From NCBI GenBank assembly GCA_023055425.1, contig JALGPY010000006.1:93345935-93409934 (forward strand): a stretch of DNA of 64,000 bases, read 5' to 3'. Under the pieces are notes generated by a model. It saw only the letters and a program-made list of their open reading frames with translations. It searched no databases and was not told where the DNA came from. The stretch comes from Linanthus parryae. Taxonomy: Eukaryota > Streptophyta > Magnoliopsida > Ericales > Polemoniaceae. Positions within the stretch are counted from its first letter, which is position 1, and each line of letters starts with the position of its first letter. Below, piece after piece: positions 1 through 10,508 of this stretch. The position numbers were made by a program, and so were the translations under genes.

Positions 1-1567
1 TTTAAAGGCCTTGAGACACTTCAAGTTTTCACCTGCAACTTTGTTAGTCTGAAAAGTATAAACATTGTTTGATCTAGAGGCTGTGAGGATGCAATTGCCA
101 GATTTCTCATTCTGCACCACACACTTCTCTTTATCAAAGATAACTTTTTTTCCATTGTCACAAAGTTGAGATACACTAAGAAGATTAAATTTCAAGCCAT
201 CAACTAGATATACATCAGAAATGGAATTTTCAGAATCTGTACCAACTTTACCAATACCAAGAATTTTGAATTTTCCTTTGTCACCAAGTTTAATTGATCC
301 TTCTGATTGCTCTTTCAGTTATGAGAATATAGATCTCTTTCCACTCATGTGTCTTGAGCAACCACTGTCCACAAACCACTTTTGCTCTTTGATCTTGGTG
401 ATACCCTCAATTTTCTTTTCATAAATTTCATCATGCTTGGCCACAAAGCATAGGTTGGCATGTTCTTCTTCAGATTTAGAGTCATTTGAGGTATCTGAAT
501 CACTCCATGAAGCTATCATAGCTTTCTTTCTTCTATCATGATCTTTCTTCTGAAAGTTCTTGCTTTTCTTGTGTGGACAGTCTCTGATCAGGTGTCCTGC
601 ATCACCACACTCAAAGAAACTCATGACCTTAGGCTTATTATTATGTGAAGAAGACTTACCTTTGTAGTCTTTGCTACTGGAGGATCTGTGTCTTTCTTTG
701 TTGAAGTCCTTGTTTCCAAAGCTTTTTTCCATTTTAAGAATTCTAGTCAAGGCTTTGGAAATCAAAGCAATTTGATCTTCATCATCATCCTCAGTTTCAT
801 GGCTTTGAATTGTATCATTCTCTTTAGCCTTGAGGGCCAACTTCTTGGCACCTTCAGGTAGTTCTCCATCAACTTCATTCATGGATATCTCATGTGTAAG
901 GAGCTTCCCTTGTAGGTCATCAAGTTAAAGTGATGAGAGATATTGAGCTTCTTTCATGGCAGCAGTCTTTGGTTCCCATTTTGCCTTTGGAAGACTTCTT
1001 AGAATCTTCCTCACCTTCTCTTCATTGTAAATATGTTTTCCCAGTGAATCAAGGTTGTTGATAATGTCAGTGAAACTTTTGAACATGTCTCTGATTGACT
1101 CATCTCCATTCATCTTGAATAGATCATATTGCCTAAGATATATGTTGATCTTGGTTTGCTTGACTTGGTTGGTTCCTTCAAAAGTCACCACAAGCTTATC
1201 CCATATCTCTTTGGCAGTTTTTGCAGCTTGAGATCCTGTTGAATTCATCAGCACTCAAAGCACAATATAAGAGATTCATAGCTTTATAGTTCTTTGAAAA
1301 TTAATCTAATTCAGATGAAGAAAGAGAGTCTTCAGATTTGGGAGTTTTAATCCCATCCTTCTCTGTGTATAAGGTGTGAGGACCATTCTGGATGATAGTC
1401 CAGAGTTCCATATCTTGATCAATAATGAACATTTTCTTCAATGCTTTCCAGTTAACAAAATTGTCTCCATATAAGAGAAGAGGTCTGTTAGCAGCTCTTC
1501 CCTGTGAGAAACCACCATCACCTACAATACTCATAATCACAAGATGGTTAAATCCATGCAGTGACAC
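1..1567 (-). pseudogene. Sirevirus-type Ty1/copia gag and start of protease (element 1, runs off the left edge)
   Basis: Read on the minus strand, the protein starts near 1567 with a gag N-terminus (motif NRPLLLYGDNFVNWKALKK) typical of the SIRE lineage. The central gag domain follows at 925-1254 (FEGTNQVKQTKI, LRSLPKAKWEPK). A CCHC zinc knuckle (CFECGDAGHLIRDC) lies near 570-610, and the aspartic protease start (WFVDSGCSRHMSG) lies near 340-385. Protease continues to position 1 and leaves the window. Damage is light: one frameshift between 1255 and 1300, an in-frame TAA at 922-924 and an in-frame stop at 319-321. The product would have been the capsid and the polyprotein protease. The assignment to the Sirevirus lineage rests on recalled gag motifs and on the neighbouring LTR features. 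A working copy of this segment is unlikely because of the stops. Confidence 0.9.
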
Positions 1568-1583
1568 AAGCTCTTATACCAAT
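1568..1583 (-). other. Primer-binding site of element 1
   Basis: The minus strand reads ATTGGTATAAGAGC directly after the LTR. This matches the usual plant copia site TGGTATCAGAGC, complementary to initiator tRNA-Met, with one mismatch. It fixes the orientation of element 1 and shows that the LTR to its right is the 5' LTR. Confidence 0.75.
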
Positions 1584-2809
1584 TTAAGTGGTGTACAGTA
1601 GGTAGAAATGCAGGATCAATACTCTAGAAGGGGGGGGTGAATAGAGTAAGCAGACTTTTGCTAAAATTTGCAAGAGTAGTGGTTTCAAAAGATTTGTAAG
1701 AAAATTCAAGGCCTTGAAATGAGTTTCAAGCCCTTGGAATAAAACAATTTAGAGTGAATAGAAGAATAAGTCTATTTCAAGGCCTTGAAATGAGTCTCAA
1801 ACCCTTGAAATGAAACTATTTTGAATGCTGCAAAAGTTCTAAGTTTGTAACAAAAAAGTAAATGCAAGAGACACAAGATATATAGAGTTCAGTCAACTTG
1901 GACCTACGTCTCTACCTCAGGGATCTTCTCCCTGCAGGATTTTCAACTCAATTCTTATTAATCAGCATATAAGCCCTAGATCTCAAGCACAAAGAGATAC
2001 CTTACTCTGTTACAGCTTGTGGTTCTCACTAACCTGTCTAGTACCTTATCTAGCTATCTGATTAACTAAGAATTCTATATTGTTCACCTTGGACAATCCT
2101 TGAGAATTTTAAAAGAAGTAATATATGAATAATATACAAATAAAGTTCATAACAGAAGAACACAGGAAATGAAACTGCTGTGAGTGTGCAGTGTTCTTCT
2201 GAGAATTGGATTGAGAATTTGATCTGCTTCTTTGTTTCTTGGCAATCCTTGAATGTGTTTGAGAGCCTCTAACTTTTTGTTCGTTGAGTTGTTTTTTTGA
2301 TGCTTCAAACTGAGTTCTTTATATACAGCTCATTTGCTCTGCAAATCTTCAAGATTTTCAGCAACAAACTTTCCTATTTTGTAGGCAATAACTTTGACTT
2401 CTCTAACAGTCTTCTCCAACGGATAGTTGCTCAGTATATTCAGGGATACTAATCTGATCTTGTCCATAAACATGGTGAGAAGCTGTTACAATCATTAGAT
2501 TGATTGCAGATCATTTCAACCCAGATATTCCTTCCCTCCAAAACTCAGGTTAGGAAATAAATCCTGCAGAATAAGAAATAAAATTTCCCTGCAAAATTGA
2601 GTAAAAAAGATGGATTAGATGGTGTTAAAAATATCAAAATATTTTGTCTTTCACCATCAAGTAATAATAGATTAAGCACAGGGGTTTAGGAAAACAGAAA
2701 CTCCACCTAAGTTCATGCTTATAAGTCTCAGTCAGTTTCAAGGCCTTGAAATAGACTAGCTATTTCAAGTCTTTGAAACATTGAAACTGCTTTGAACTTA
2801 AAACTTTCA
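1584..2809 (-). repeat. 5' LTR of Sirevirus element 1
   Basis: This 1226-bp LTR begins TGAAAGT on the minus strand (at 2809) and ends against the primer-binding site at 1584. It contains palindromic units such as TTTCAAGGCCTTGAAA near 1779 and 2737, with related copies near 1708. It also contains a G-tract hairpin (ACTCTA...TAGAGT) at about 1619-1647. To its right the sequence passes straight into the integrase of element 2, so this LTR marks a nested insertion. The expected 5-bp target duplication on the right would be AGTAG (2810-2814). Its partner lies outside the window. Confidence 0.85.
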
Positions 2810-2813
2810 AGTA

Positions 2814-3400
2814 GCATGGTTCTAGGCATGTCTTTAAGTGTCCTATTCTTCCTCTCAACTACTCCATTTTGCTGAGGAGTTCTAGGTGCAGAAATGTTGT
2901 GTGAGATGCCATGCTTTGCACAAAATAAATCAAAATGAAGTTGATCAAATTCTCTTCCATGATCACTTCTAACATATGCAAATGTAAGTTTTTCAAAGTT
3001 TGAAGCTCTTTACAAAGCTTTAGAATTCAGATAATGCTTCAGATTTGTCTCTAATAAACATAAACCAAGTAAATCTAGAGTAATCATCTACCACCACAAG
3101 CATATATCTCTTATCTTTGGGTGTTTGAACCCTCATAGAACGACACAGGTCCATATGCATCAATTCTAAAGGTCTATTAGTGCTTACAAAGTTCTTTGGT
3201 TTGAATGAACTCCTTGTCTGTATACCTTGAGTACATGCTATGCAAATCTCATCATCTTTGAATTTTATGATTGGTAATCCTCTTACCAAGTCCTTTGACA
3301 TGAGCTCGTTCATTGTGCATGCTTATATGCCCAAGTTTTCTATGCCAAAGCTTCGAGTCTTCCTTCAAAGCTTTGAGGCACTACAGACTTTCACCTGGAA
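2814..3400 (-). pseudogene. Ty1/copia pre-integrase and integrase (element 2), interrupted by element 1
   Basis: The minus strand encodes the GAG-pre-integrase signature WHRKLGH (near 3345), a CIAC zinc pair, and the integrase core with D in MHMDLCR, D in VRSDHGREF and E in GVVERKNRT. The reading frame shifts near 3019 and again near 3310-3390. The integrase stops abruptly at 2810, where the LTR of element 1 begins. The missing integrase C-terminus, reverse transcriptase and RNase H of element 2 should resume beyond element 1, left of the window. Confidence 0.88.
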
Positions 3401-3776
3401 CTTTGTTAGTACTCATAGCATAAACATTGTATGACCTAGGAGCAGTGAGTATGCAATTTCCAGATTTTTCATTTTGCATAACACATTTATCCTTGTCAAA
3501 TACAACCTTATTACCCTTATCACACAATTGAGATATACTAAGCAGATTATATTTCAAACCTTCAACTAAGTAAACATCAGAAATAGAACTTGCAGATTCA
3601 TTACCAATACTACCTATTCCAATGATATTGCATTTTGCTTTGTCACCAAGTGTGATTGTTCCTCTAGATTGATCTTTAAGACTAGTGAATAAAGACTTCT
3701 TTCCACTCATATGCTCGGAACAACCACTGTCCAAAATCCGTTTATGATCCTTCAAAGCATTGGTGACAGGCTGCAA
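3381..3776 (-). pseudogene. Ty1/copia aspartic protease region (element 2)
   Basis: The protein carries the active-site motif LDSGCSEHMSG and downstream motifs common to plant copia proteases (ISDVYLVEGLKYNLLSISQ). It matches the protease of element 1 (1-385) closely in order and residues, but it comes from a different, older copy. It is cut off from gag by a stop near 3780. Confidence 0.88.
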
Positions 3777-3783
3777 AAATTAA

Positions 3784-4976
3784 TCAATGCCTCAACAGGC
3801 TATTAGACCAAGTGTAGAATTTGGATTCATATTCAAAATCAAACATGTTAGGTGGTCTGATTCCTTTAGGAACCCAAATCTTCTTACTTGTCCCTTGAGC
3901 TGATAAGGATAAGTGTTCCTCATTATATGAGGTTCCGTCCTTCTGAAGGGACAAGTTAACTTCACATGACCAAGCTTTCCGCAGTAATGACACTTTGGAG
4001 AATGTCTACTTCCTGATTTCACGAAATTTTTTTGGTTTTTCTTTGGAAAATTTGGATTGTATCCAATATCACTCTTATGTACAGATTTCAGACTTCCTCC
4101 AAGCATGAGATCGAGATTGTGTTCCGAGCCCGCAAAATTTGATAAAAAACTTCTGGATTCTTGAAGTTTCTCAGTCAATGAAGTTTTCTGTTGTTCTAAA
4201 TCATATAAATGATGTTTTAGCTCAACATACTTATCAGTTAAAAGAGAGTTTTGATCCACAACTTCGTTGAATTGTGCCTTCAAAGCTTTGAACCTACTGT
4301 CCAAGGCTTTGATTTCACTATCAATTTTTGACTTAAATGCTTCAAGAGTTTTGTTGAGAAAAATCAAGTCTAAATTTTCTTTGCCTACTCATGAACTTTC
4401 ACCTTCAGGTTTCAATTTCATTTCTATAACTTTCCTCATTCGAAAACATAATTTCAAGGATTTTAGGTAGAAATCAGAAGGACTAGCAAGAAGATTCTTT
4501 AACATATCTTCAATATGCTTGTCTAGGTCTTTTTCTTCTTCATGCTCAGCCATTAAACAAAGATTGGCTTGTTCTTCATCTGAGTCTGAATCAGTTGATG
4601 AATCAGAATCACTCCATGAAGCAACCATAGCTTTCTTCCTTCTGTTTTCATTTTCATTCTTTGGAAAATGTATGTTCTTTTTCTTTTGAGGACAATCTCT
4701 CACCAAATGATATGCATCTAAACATTATAAGCAATTCACTACTTTAGATTTATTTGAATGTGAAGAAGACTTAACTCTGTGTTCCAAGCTGCTTGAGGAT
4801 CTGGACTTGTCTTTGTTGTAATCATTGTTTCCAAAAAAATTCTTCATCTTCAGAATTCTGGTCAAAGCTTTGGAGATCAAGGCCAAGGCTTCTTCATCAT
4901 CATCATCTTCATGTTCAAGGCCTTGCGATTTTTCACTATCTTTTGCCTTGAATGTCGGGTTCGGTGATGTTTTCAC
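3784..4976 (-). pseudogene. Sirevirus gag C-terminal part with two zinc knuckles (element 2)
   Basis: Three overlapping fragments on the minus strand make up the rest of gag. 4725-4976 holds an acidic stretch followed by ALALISKALTRILKM. 4389-4706 holds the remnant of the first knuckle (VRDCPQKK, with its first cysteine pair split by a stop) and a serine/aspartate-rich stretch. 3792-4367 holds a probable coiled coil (4200-4367) and a second, intact CCHC knuckle CHYCGKLGHVKLTC. A second knuckle and a long gag are usual for Sireviruses. Several stops and frameshifts break the sequence. Confidence 0.85.
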
Positions 4977-5022
4977 TTATGTTACCATCCACTTCCTTCA
5001 TAGACATCTCATGAGTGAGCAG

Positions 5023-5659
5023 CTAGCCTTGCAGATCATCTAGCTCCAGAAGACTCAAGTCTTGAGCTTCCTCAATTGCAGTTTTCTTTGGCTCCCATTT
5101 GGATTTTGGCAAACTTCTCAGAATATTTCTGACCTTTTCTTCATTTGAGAAGGCTTTCCCCAAGTATTCCAGATTATTCACAATGTATGTGAAACTTGTA
5201 AACATCTCCTTGATGGATTCATCAGAGTTCATTTTGAACAACTCATACTGCCTTAGAAGGATATTGATCTTAGTTTGTTTAACTTGACCGATTCCTTCAT
5301 ATGTCACAACCAGCTTATCCTAAAACTCCTTGGCACTTTGTGCAGTTCGATACTCTGTTGAACTCATCTGCACTAAGAGCACAATATAACAAATTCATAA
5401 CTTTGTAGTTCTTTGATACCTTTTCCAACTCTGTAAATGAGAGATCCTCTTCAATTTTGATAGTCCTGATCCTATATGTAGTAGTGTAATACACATAGGG
5501 ACCATTTAGGATGATTGAACACAATTCCTTGTCTTGATCTATGATGAACATCTTCATCAATGCCTTCCAATGCATAAAATTGTCACCACAGAACAATGGA
5601 GGTCTGTTGGCTGCTCTTCCTTGTGAGAATCCTCCATCACCTACATTACTCATTCTCAC
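5023..5659 (-). pseudogene. Sirevirus gag N-terminal and central domain (element 2)
   Basis: The minus strand carries the gag start (FSQGRAANRPPLFCGDNF) at about 5560-5640 and the central gag domain (YEGIGQVKQTKI, LRSLPKSKWEPK) at 5023-5307. A frameshift near 5310-5330 separates them. The organisation is the same as in element 1, but the sequences have clearly diverged, so these are separate copies. Confidence 0.88.
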
Positions 5660-5686
5660 AAGATGATTAGATCTTTACCATGACCC

Positions 5687-5702
5687 AAGATCTGATACCA
5701 AT
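5687..5702 (-). other. Primer-binding site of element 2
   Basis: The minus strand reads ATTGGTATCAGATC directly after the LTR end TTTCA. It agrees with TGGTATCAGAGC, the site for initiator tRNA-Met, except near its 3' end. Confidence 0.8.
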
Positions 5703-7123
5703 TGAAAGTGTGTAATGCAAGTCAAAAACAGGATATTGATACTCTAGAAGGGGGTGGGGGTTAAATAGAGTATGAAAACTTGTGCTAACAGTGAACTTTT
5801 TAAAATTATAACACAGGGGACTGATGTAAACTCAAGGTTTTGAAAATATTTGAAAAGATTGAAACATGTTTAGACTATCTGAAGCTGCAAAGCTTTGAGA
5901 CAGGAGGTTCTCCAAAGTTTTGGAGCTTCCTGTATCGTAGAGACTAGTTTGCAGAATGAATAAACAGAAAAGTAAAGCAATGAACACAATGGATTTTTAC
6001 AGAGTTCAGTCACAATTGGACCTACTCTCCACCTTAGGGACTTTATTCCTGCATGATTTGAACACACTTCTTATTAATCACCTAGATTTAGCCCCGTATA
6101 TGAAGCCTAAGTGAACTACCTTACACCTATACAGCTCGTGGTTCCAAACCTATCTAGTTCCAGCTACAATCTGATGAAACAATAAGAACCTCTTGTTGTT
6201 CACTTGAAAAATTAACATTAAGAAACATAAAATAATAATAGAATGAAAGCACAATGAAGAACACATAAACATATAAGCAATAAAGCTTGGAAGTGTTCTT
6301 CAAATTATGGATGATGGATCTTCTTTTTCTGCAGTGCTGAATCCTTGATTGATTGAAGAGTTGTAAGTATGAATCTTCCAAGAATCAAACATTCTTATTT
6401 TCACAGTTGATAAGTACTCTTCATGCTCCTTGGAATTCAAATCTCTCTTATATCAAACTGCAGTAACCACTTGAGAGATTTCAGGAACAAACTCCTTGAA
6501 AATCCTCTCCCTTTAACAGCTTCTTTCAACTGCTATGTTTGAATAGCTAATTTGATTTGTATGGAGGGGTTGAACAACGAACAACCCAGCAAAAAATTAA
6601 TCACAAGATCAATCATAATCTAAAAAATATAGCATGAATATACTGATTGTTTGGCAGATTAGTTTATATAATAAACTAGGCTATATTTCTAACTTCAGAG
6701 TAATTCCAGATAAGTAACCTGTAATAAATAATAATAACATGATTTTGACTCATAACAAGTCAATAACCAATCACATAAACAGTTAAAACAACCTGCAATA
6801 CTAATCAGTTAGTCACAAGAATAACTTTCAGAGGCTCAAGGCATCCTCCAAAGATTTGGAGCTTTGGATGTCATTCAAAGCTTTGGCCTCACTAACTTTG
6901 ATCCTTAATGCAATTTATTCTAAGATATCAGTTAGCATTATAAACACAATATAGCAACTTAAGAATACTTGCAAGAGATGAAATAATGTTTAAAAGCAAT
7001 ATCCAATCAATTCCAAGCCTGCAACACATAAACTGTTACCTACCAGTTAATTAGTGTATAAGCATAGTCATACTTCAAAACTTTGGAGCTTTGAATCTAT
7101 ATCATGAGTAAATATGTCTTTCA
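5703..7123 (-). repeat. 5' LTR of Sirevirus element 2
   Basis: The LTR starts with TGAAAGACAT on the minus strand (7123) and ends ACACACTTTCA at 5703, about 1.42 kb. It has the G-tract hairpin at 5741-5771. It also has AAAGCTTT-centred palindromes near 5889 and 6875 and related copies at about 6848 and 7075. It resembles the LTR at 10509-11960 over most of its length, for example the shared block around 6005-6200 and 10780-10990. The two therefore belong to one family but to different insertions. Confidence 0.82.
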
Positions 7124-7828
7124 TCATCTACGAGCTATTAAATCCCCCTGAGTTCATACAAATCATCAATTCTAAGAGACTGGATTATCAGTATGTATTG
7201 GTCATTGAAGTGATGGAAGATGCAAATTATATGGGGGGGGGGCACAATGATAGAAATGGAACAAAAACAGGTATCAAATTGGCACAATATGTAATACCCC
7301 TCCATCCTGAGCCGGAAAACCTAGAGAATATCCTCCGACTCAAGGGACTGTCATCCACCATGGAACGAAAACTCCCCAACAAGTACTTATCCCAAAATGA
7401 TTTATAACAGAATGGAATCAGGAATAACCAACTTAAAATTAAATGAAAAATCGTAAATAATAGAGTGGCAACTCACGCTTACTATTCCTGTGTGACTTAG
7501 ATCCCCATTCCCTTAGGTTCACCTACTGGGGTTTTAAGAAAACAGATATCATGTAGTTAGAAAATTTCTGAGTGAAAGGTTAAATTAAAAGCAAACAAGT
7601 AAATAGAACTTTACGGAAATAGTTCTTTGAAAAGTTCAAGAAAACATTATGAGTTTGAAAAGCATCAATAGTCCAGAAAAGTTTAAAAATATTGAATATT
7701 TTAAAAATCATGCAATCTAGTTAAAGAAGATAGCTTTAAGAAAATACATGATTCAGTTGACTCGAGATTTCACTTCACGTTCTCTAGGACAGTCCAAAAT
7801 CTCGTCACATACCAAATTGTCCTCGCAG

Positions 7829-8058
7829 CTAATGCCAATGCTAAAGCCCATTCACATCTAATGGCAATGTTAAGTCTATTCGTAGCTAATGGCAATACTA
7901 AAGTCCATTCACAGCTAATGGTAACGGTAAGTCCATCTAGTGATATGGGAATAATAAGTCTATCTGGTGAGATGACAATGATAAGACCATAGGTTGAGAT
8001 GGCAATGACAAGCACATTCATAGCTATTGCATGAAAATTCCATTCACAGCTATGGCAC
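7829..8058. repeat. Degenerate minisatellite, unit about 28 bp, 8 copies
   Basis: Units such as CTAATGGCAATGTTAAGTC follow each other at 26-29 bp spacing. Later units drift to AGATGGCAATGACAAG. An open minus-strand frame crosses the array only because the unit lacks stops, so I do not call it a gene. Confidence 0.8.
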
Positions 8059-8089
8059 ATAACCAGAACTTCATTTACCCAAATTCATA

Positions 8090-9062
8090 CCACTCTGTTC
8101 CCTTTCTTTCTCCCCCTTGGAGAAAGCTCGGGAATTAAGAGAAGTGGTATTTTGACTCTGTTACCCTTGTCCTTCTGTCCCCTCTGCTCTGTCTCTCTCC
8201 TCATCTCTCTCTCGTTAATAACAACAGAAACCACAAGCACCAGTAGAACCACAGAGTTTAAAACAACTACACATGAAATCGAACAAAAATACAGAAGAAT
8301 GGACTTTAAAGATGAAATCAAACAAAAAAAGAGGAAGAAGAAAAGATGATGAAGATCCGCCCAATTTAAAATTCAGATCCAAACAACAAATACAGATGAA
8401 ATCAAACAAAATTACAGAGGAAGAATGGACTTTAATGTTGAAATCAAACGAAAAAAGAGGAAGAAGAGAAGAAGACGAAGATCCACGCGGCTGCATCCGG
8501 ATCTTGAAGCACCGGCACCGCCTCGCCACCACCGCGCCTCTGCGAACAGATTCTGAAAAGAAAAGATGGATCTGAGAGGGAGAAGCCAGAAAAAGAAGAT
8601 GAAGGGAGAGAAGAGGACATATGTACCTTGGTCACCGAGATCTGAACGCCGTCGGACAGAGAGAGATCCGAGGCTACGTGGTCATCTCCGCCGCTGCAGT
8701 GGACCGCCGTCGAACAGATGCATGTTTGGAACGCCGTCGAGATCGCCAGCGCCGCCGTCTGTTCCCCATCTTCGCCTCCCCTTCTTCTTCCTCTCTCTCT
8801 CTAGAACCATCCGTTTCTTTCTCTCTCGCATATCCTCTCAAATGTGTGCGGTAGTAATGAAAAAGAGGATAGGAAAAAGGGATAAAGAGTTTTTGTAGAG
8901 TAAAAAATGGTGAGGTGGGGTATGTTGAATGGTAAGGTAGGGTATTAATTGTAAGGGTAAATAGGTAATTGGTCATCATTAAACATGCCAAATCGGGAAA
9001 GGGGGAGAAAGAAAGGGAACAGACAGAAATAGAAAGGGGGAGAAAGAAAGGGAACGGAGTGG
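8090..9062. mobile_element. 1-kb TIR transposon, copy A, flanked by TA
   Basis: The ends are inverted repeats of about 29 bp (CCACTCYGTTCCCTTTC followed by TTTCTCCCCC), flanked on both sides by TA. The right end carries a second subterminal copy of the TIR near 8998-9025. No transposase is visible. The interior has purine-rich then pyrimidine-rich stretches. A second copy of the family lies at 61154-62166 in the opposite orientation, sharing the TIRs and a subterminal block (ACATGTTTAATGATG). The TA flank points to a Tc1/mariner-like mobiliser, but the TIR is not the classic Stowaway start. Confidence 0.8.
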
Positions 9063-10041
9063 TATTGTCCTAAGAAGCTCTTGGGATACTCTAAATAACT
9101 GTATGACCTAGGAGAGTTTGATGAAACAAAATACGCAAACCATCACATCAAACACCTTTCTCCCTTTTCTTTCTCAGTCTCTCTAATTCATACTCCACTA
9201 TTCTAATTTTACAACAAAAGCATCAAAAACATCAAAAACACGGTCATCAATAACTAAAAATCAAGAACAATAACAAGAACCATCAGAACTGCTACTGTAA
9301 AAACATCAACAACAAACATCAAGAGCAATAAAAAACAACAAAGTGAACAAGAACATGAAAAATCGTCAGATGCATCTTATCAATTTACATTGTCTTCTTC
9401 TTCCTAACCCCTCCTCCCTACACTACCTGAAATTCATTTATAAAGTGCCTGAGTGCCTTCCTTCGTTACCCAGAACACCGATCGAAAACGCCAACTAAAG
9501 CTTTGACCGGAGGGCGAAATGAAATCACCATCTCCAAATCTGCAAACAAAAACACAAGATCGTAGATTTTCAGAGTGGAGGAGAGGAGAGAAGAGATAGA
9601 GGGAGGGAGGTAGTCAGATTATTGACAGAGAGACTCTTACGATGTGGTGGTGGTGGTGGCGATGGTGTCTCCTCCCGCTGCCTGTATCTGTGAGCTACGG
9701 TGGCGACATCTTTTCGACGGTGGCGATTCCTCCATATATTATATTTCTTCTTATTATCGACTCCGGTGGCGGCGTCTTCGTGAGGCCTCTTGTAGATAGA
9801 GATGGTGAGGAAGAAGGATATGAAAGGACATGGAGTTGGTGAGTGAGAGGGAGATGAGAGAACATGGGGATGGTGAGGGAGATGGAGATGGAGAGAACCT
9901 GTTCATTCTCTCTCTATAGAAAAGTCAATAGAGCAAATGGGGAAGAACACACCCAGTGTTCTTGATCAGATAGGGTGTCGGTGGGTTTATTTTGTCCCAA
10001 TTAGTCTGGTCTCTTCTTATGTTACTGATTTGGGCATTACA

Positions 10042-10508
10042 CGGATTTTGGGCCTAACTTATCTAATTAGTTAACTAATACAAATTAATTAGGCCCAATA
10101 AAATAATATTTTTTGTTTTTTTATTAAGGCAATTGTGGTATTTTCAAATTCATAAAATTTTATTTTGGGAAAGAATGAAGAAACAGAAGAAATAACCCGA
10201 TTAGGAAAGGATGAAGAAACAGAAGAAACAGCCTGATTGTGAAGTTCTTGGTGTTCTTGGGGATAAACTGTCAAAAAAACATGGGGGTAATATGGTCCAA
10301 AAAGATTCAATCAGCCACTTTTTTTACGGAACATGACAGAAGGGTGCTAAGTGTCCACGGAATATTTCGTTCAATGGGTGCAGAGTGTCTTTTACCAAAA
10401 GTCGGGGTAGCAGGGTGAATTAAATCCAAAAGTCATGGGTCTTTTACTCTTAATTTTTTACATATAGATTTTACTTTTTGCCAAATAAATTATATGTTTC
10501 ATTTAAAT
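10042..10508. other. Spacer with a 36-bp tandem duplication
   Basis: No gene is visible. A 36-bp unit (starting GGAAAGRATGAAGAAACAG) is repeated twice at 10168-10203 and 10204-10239. The stretch 10290-10450 resembles ends of high-copy non-coding repeats seen also near 26700-26890 (AGAAGGGTGC, CTTTTACTCTTA). Confidence 0.6.

Larger units (their letters stand above)
7290..10041. repeat. LTR-like block, probable solo gypsy-type LTR
   Basis: The block begins TGTAATACCC and ends GGGCATTACA, which are nearly perfect inverted ends and resemble Ty3/gypsy LTR ends elsewhere in this window. No primer-binding site or polypurine tract adjoins either end, and the flanking 5-mers (CAATA and CGGAT) do not match. 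Without the inserted 973-bp TIR element it would be about 1.78 kb. It also holds a minisatellite. Low-complexity ORFs inside it do not look like genes. The orientation is not decided by the sequence. Confidence 0.45.

Noticed and set aside
7770..8060. 96-codon minus-strand ORF
   Set aside because: It is a translation of the 28-bp minisatellite, with repeated CEW.L-like segments that follow the DNA period.
8215..8898. Serine- and arginine-rich ORFs on both strands
   Set aside because: Low-complexity purine and pyrimidine tracts inside the TIR element. Neither strand has a conserved domain.
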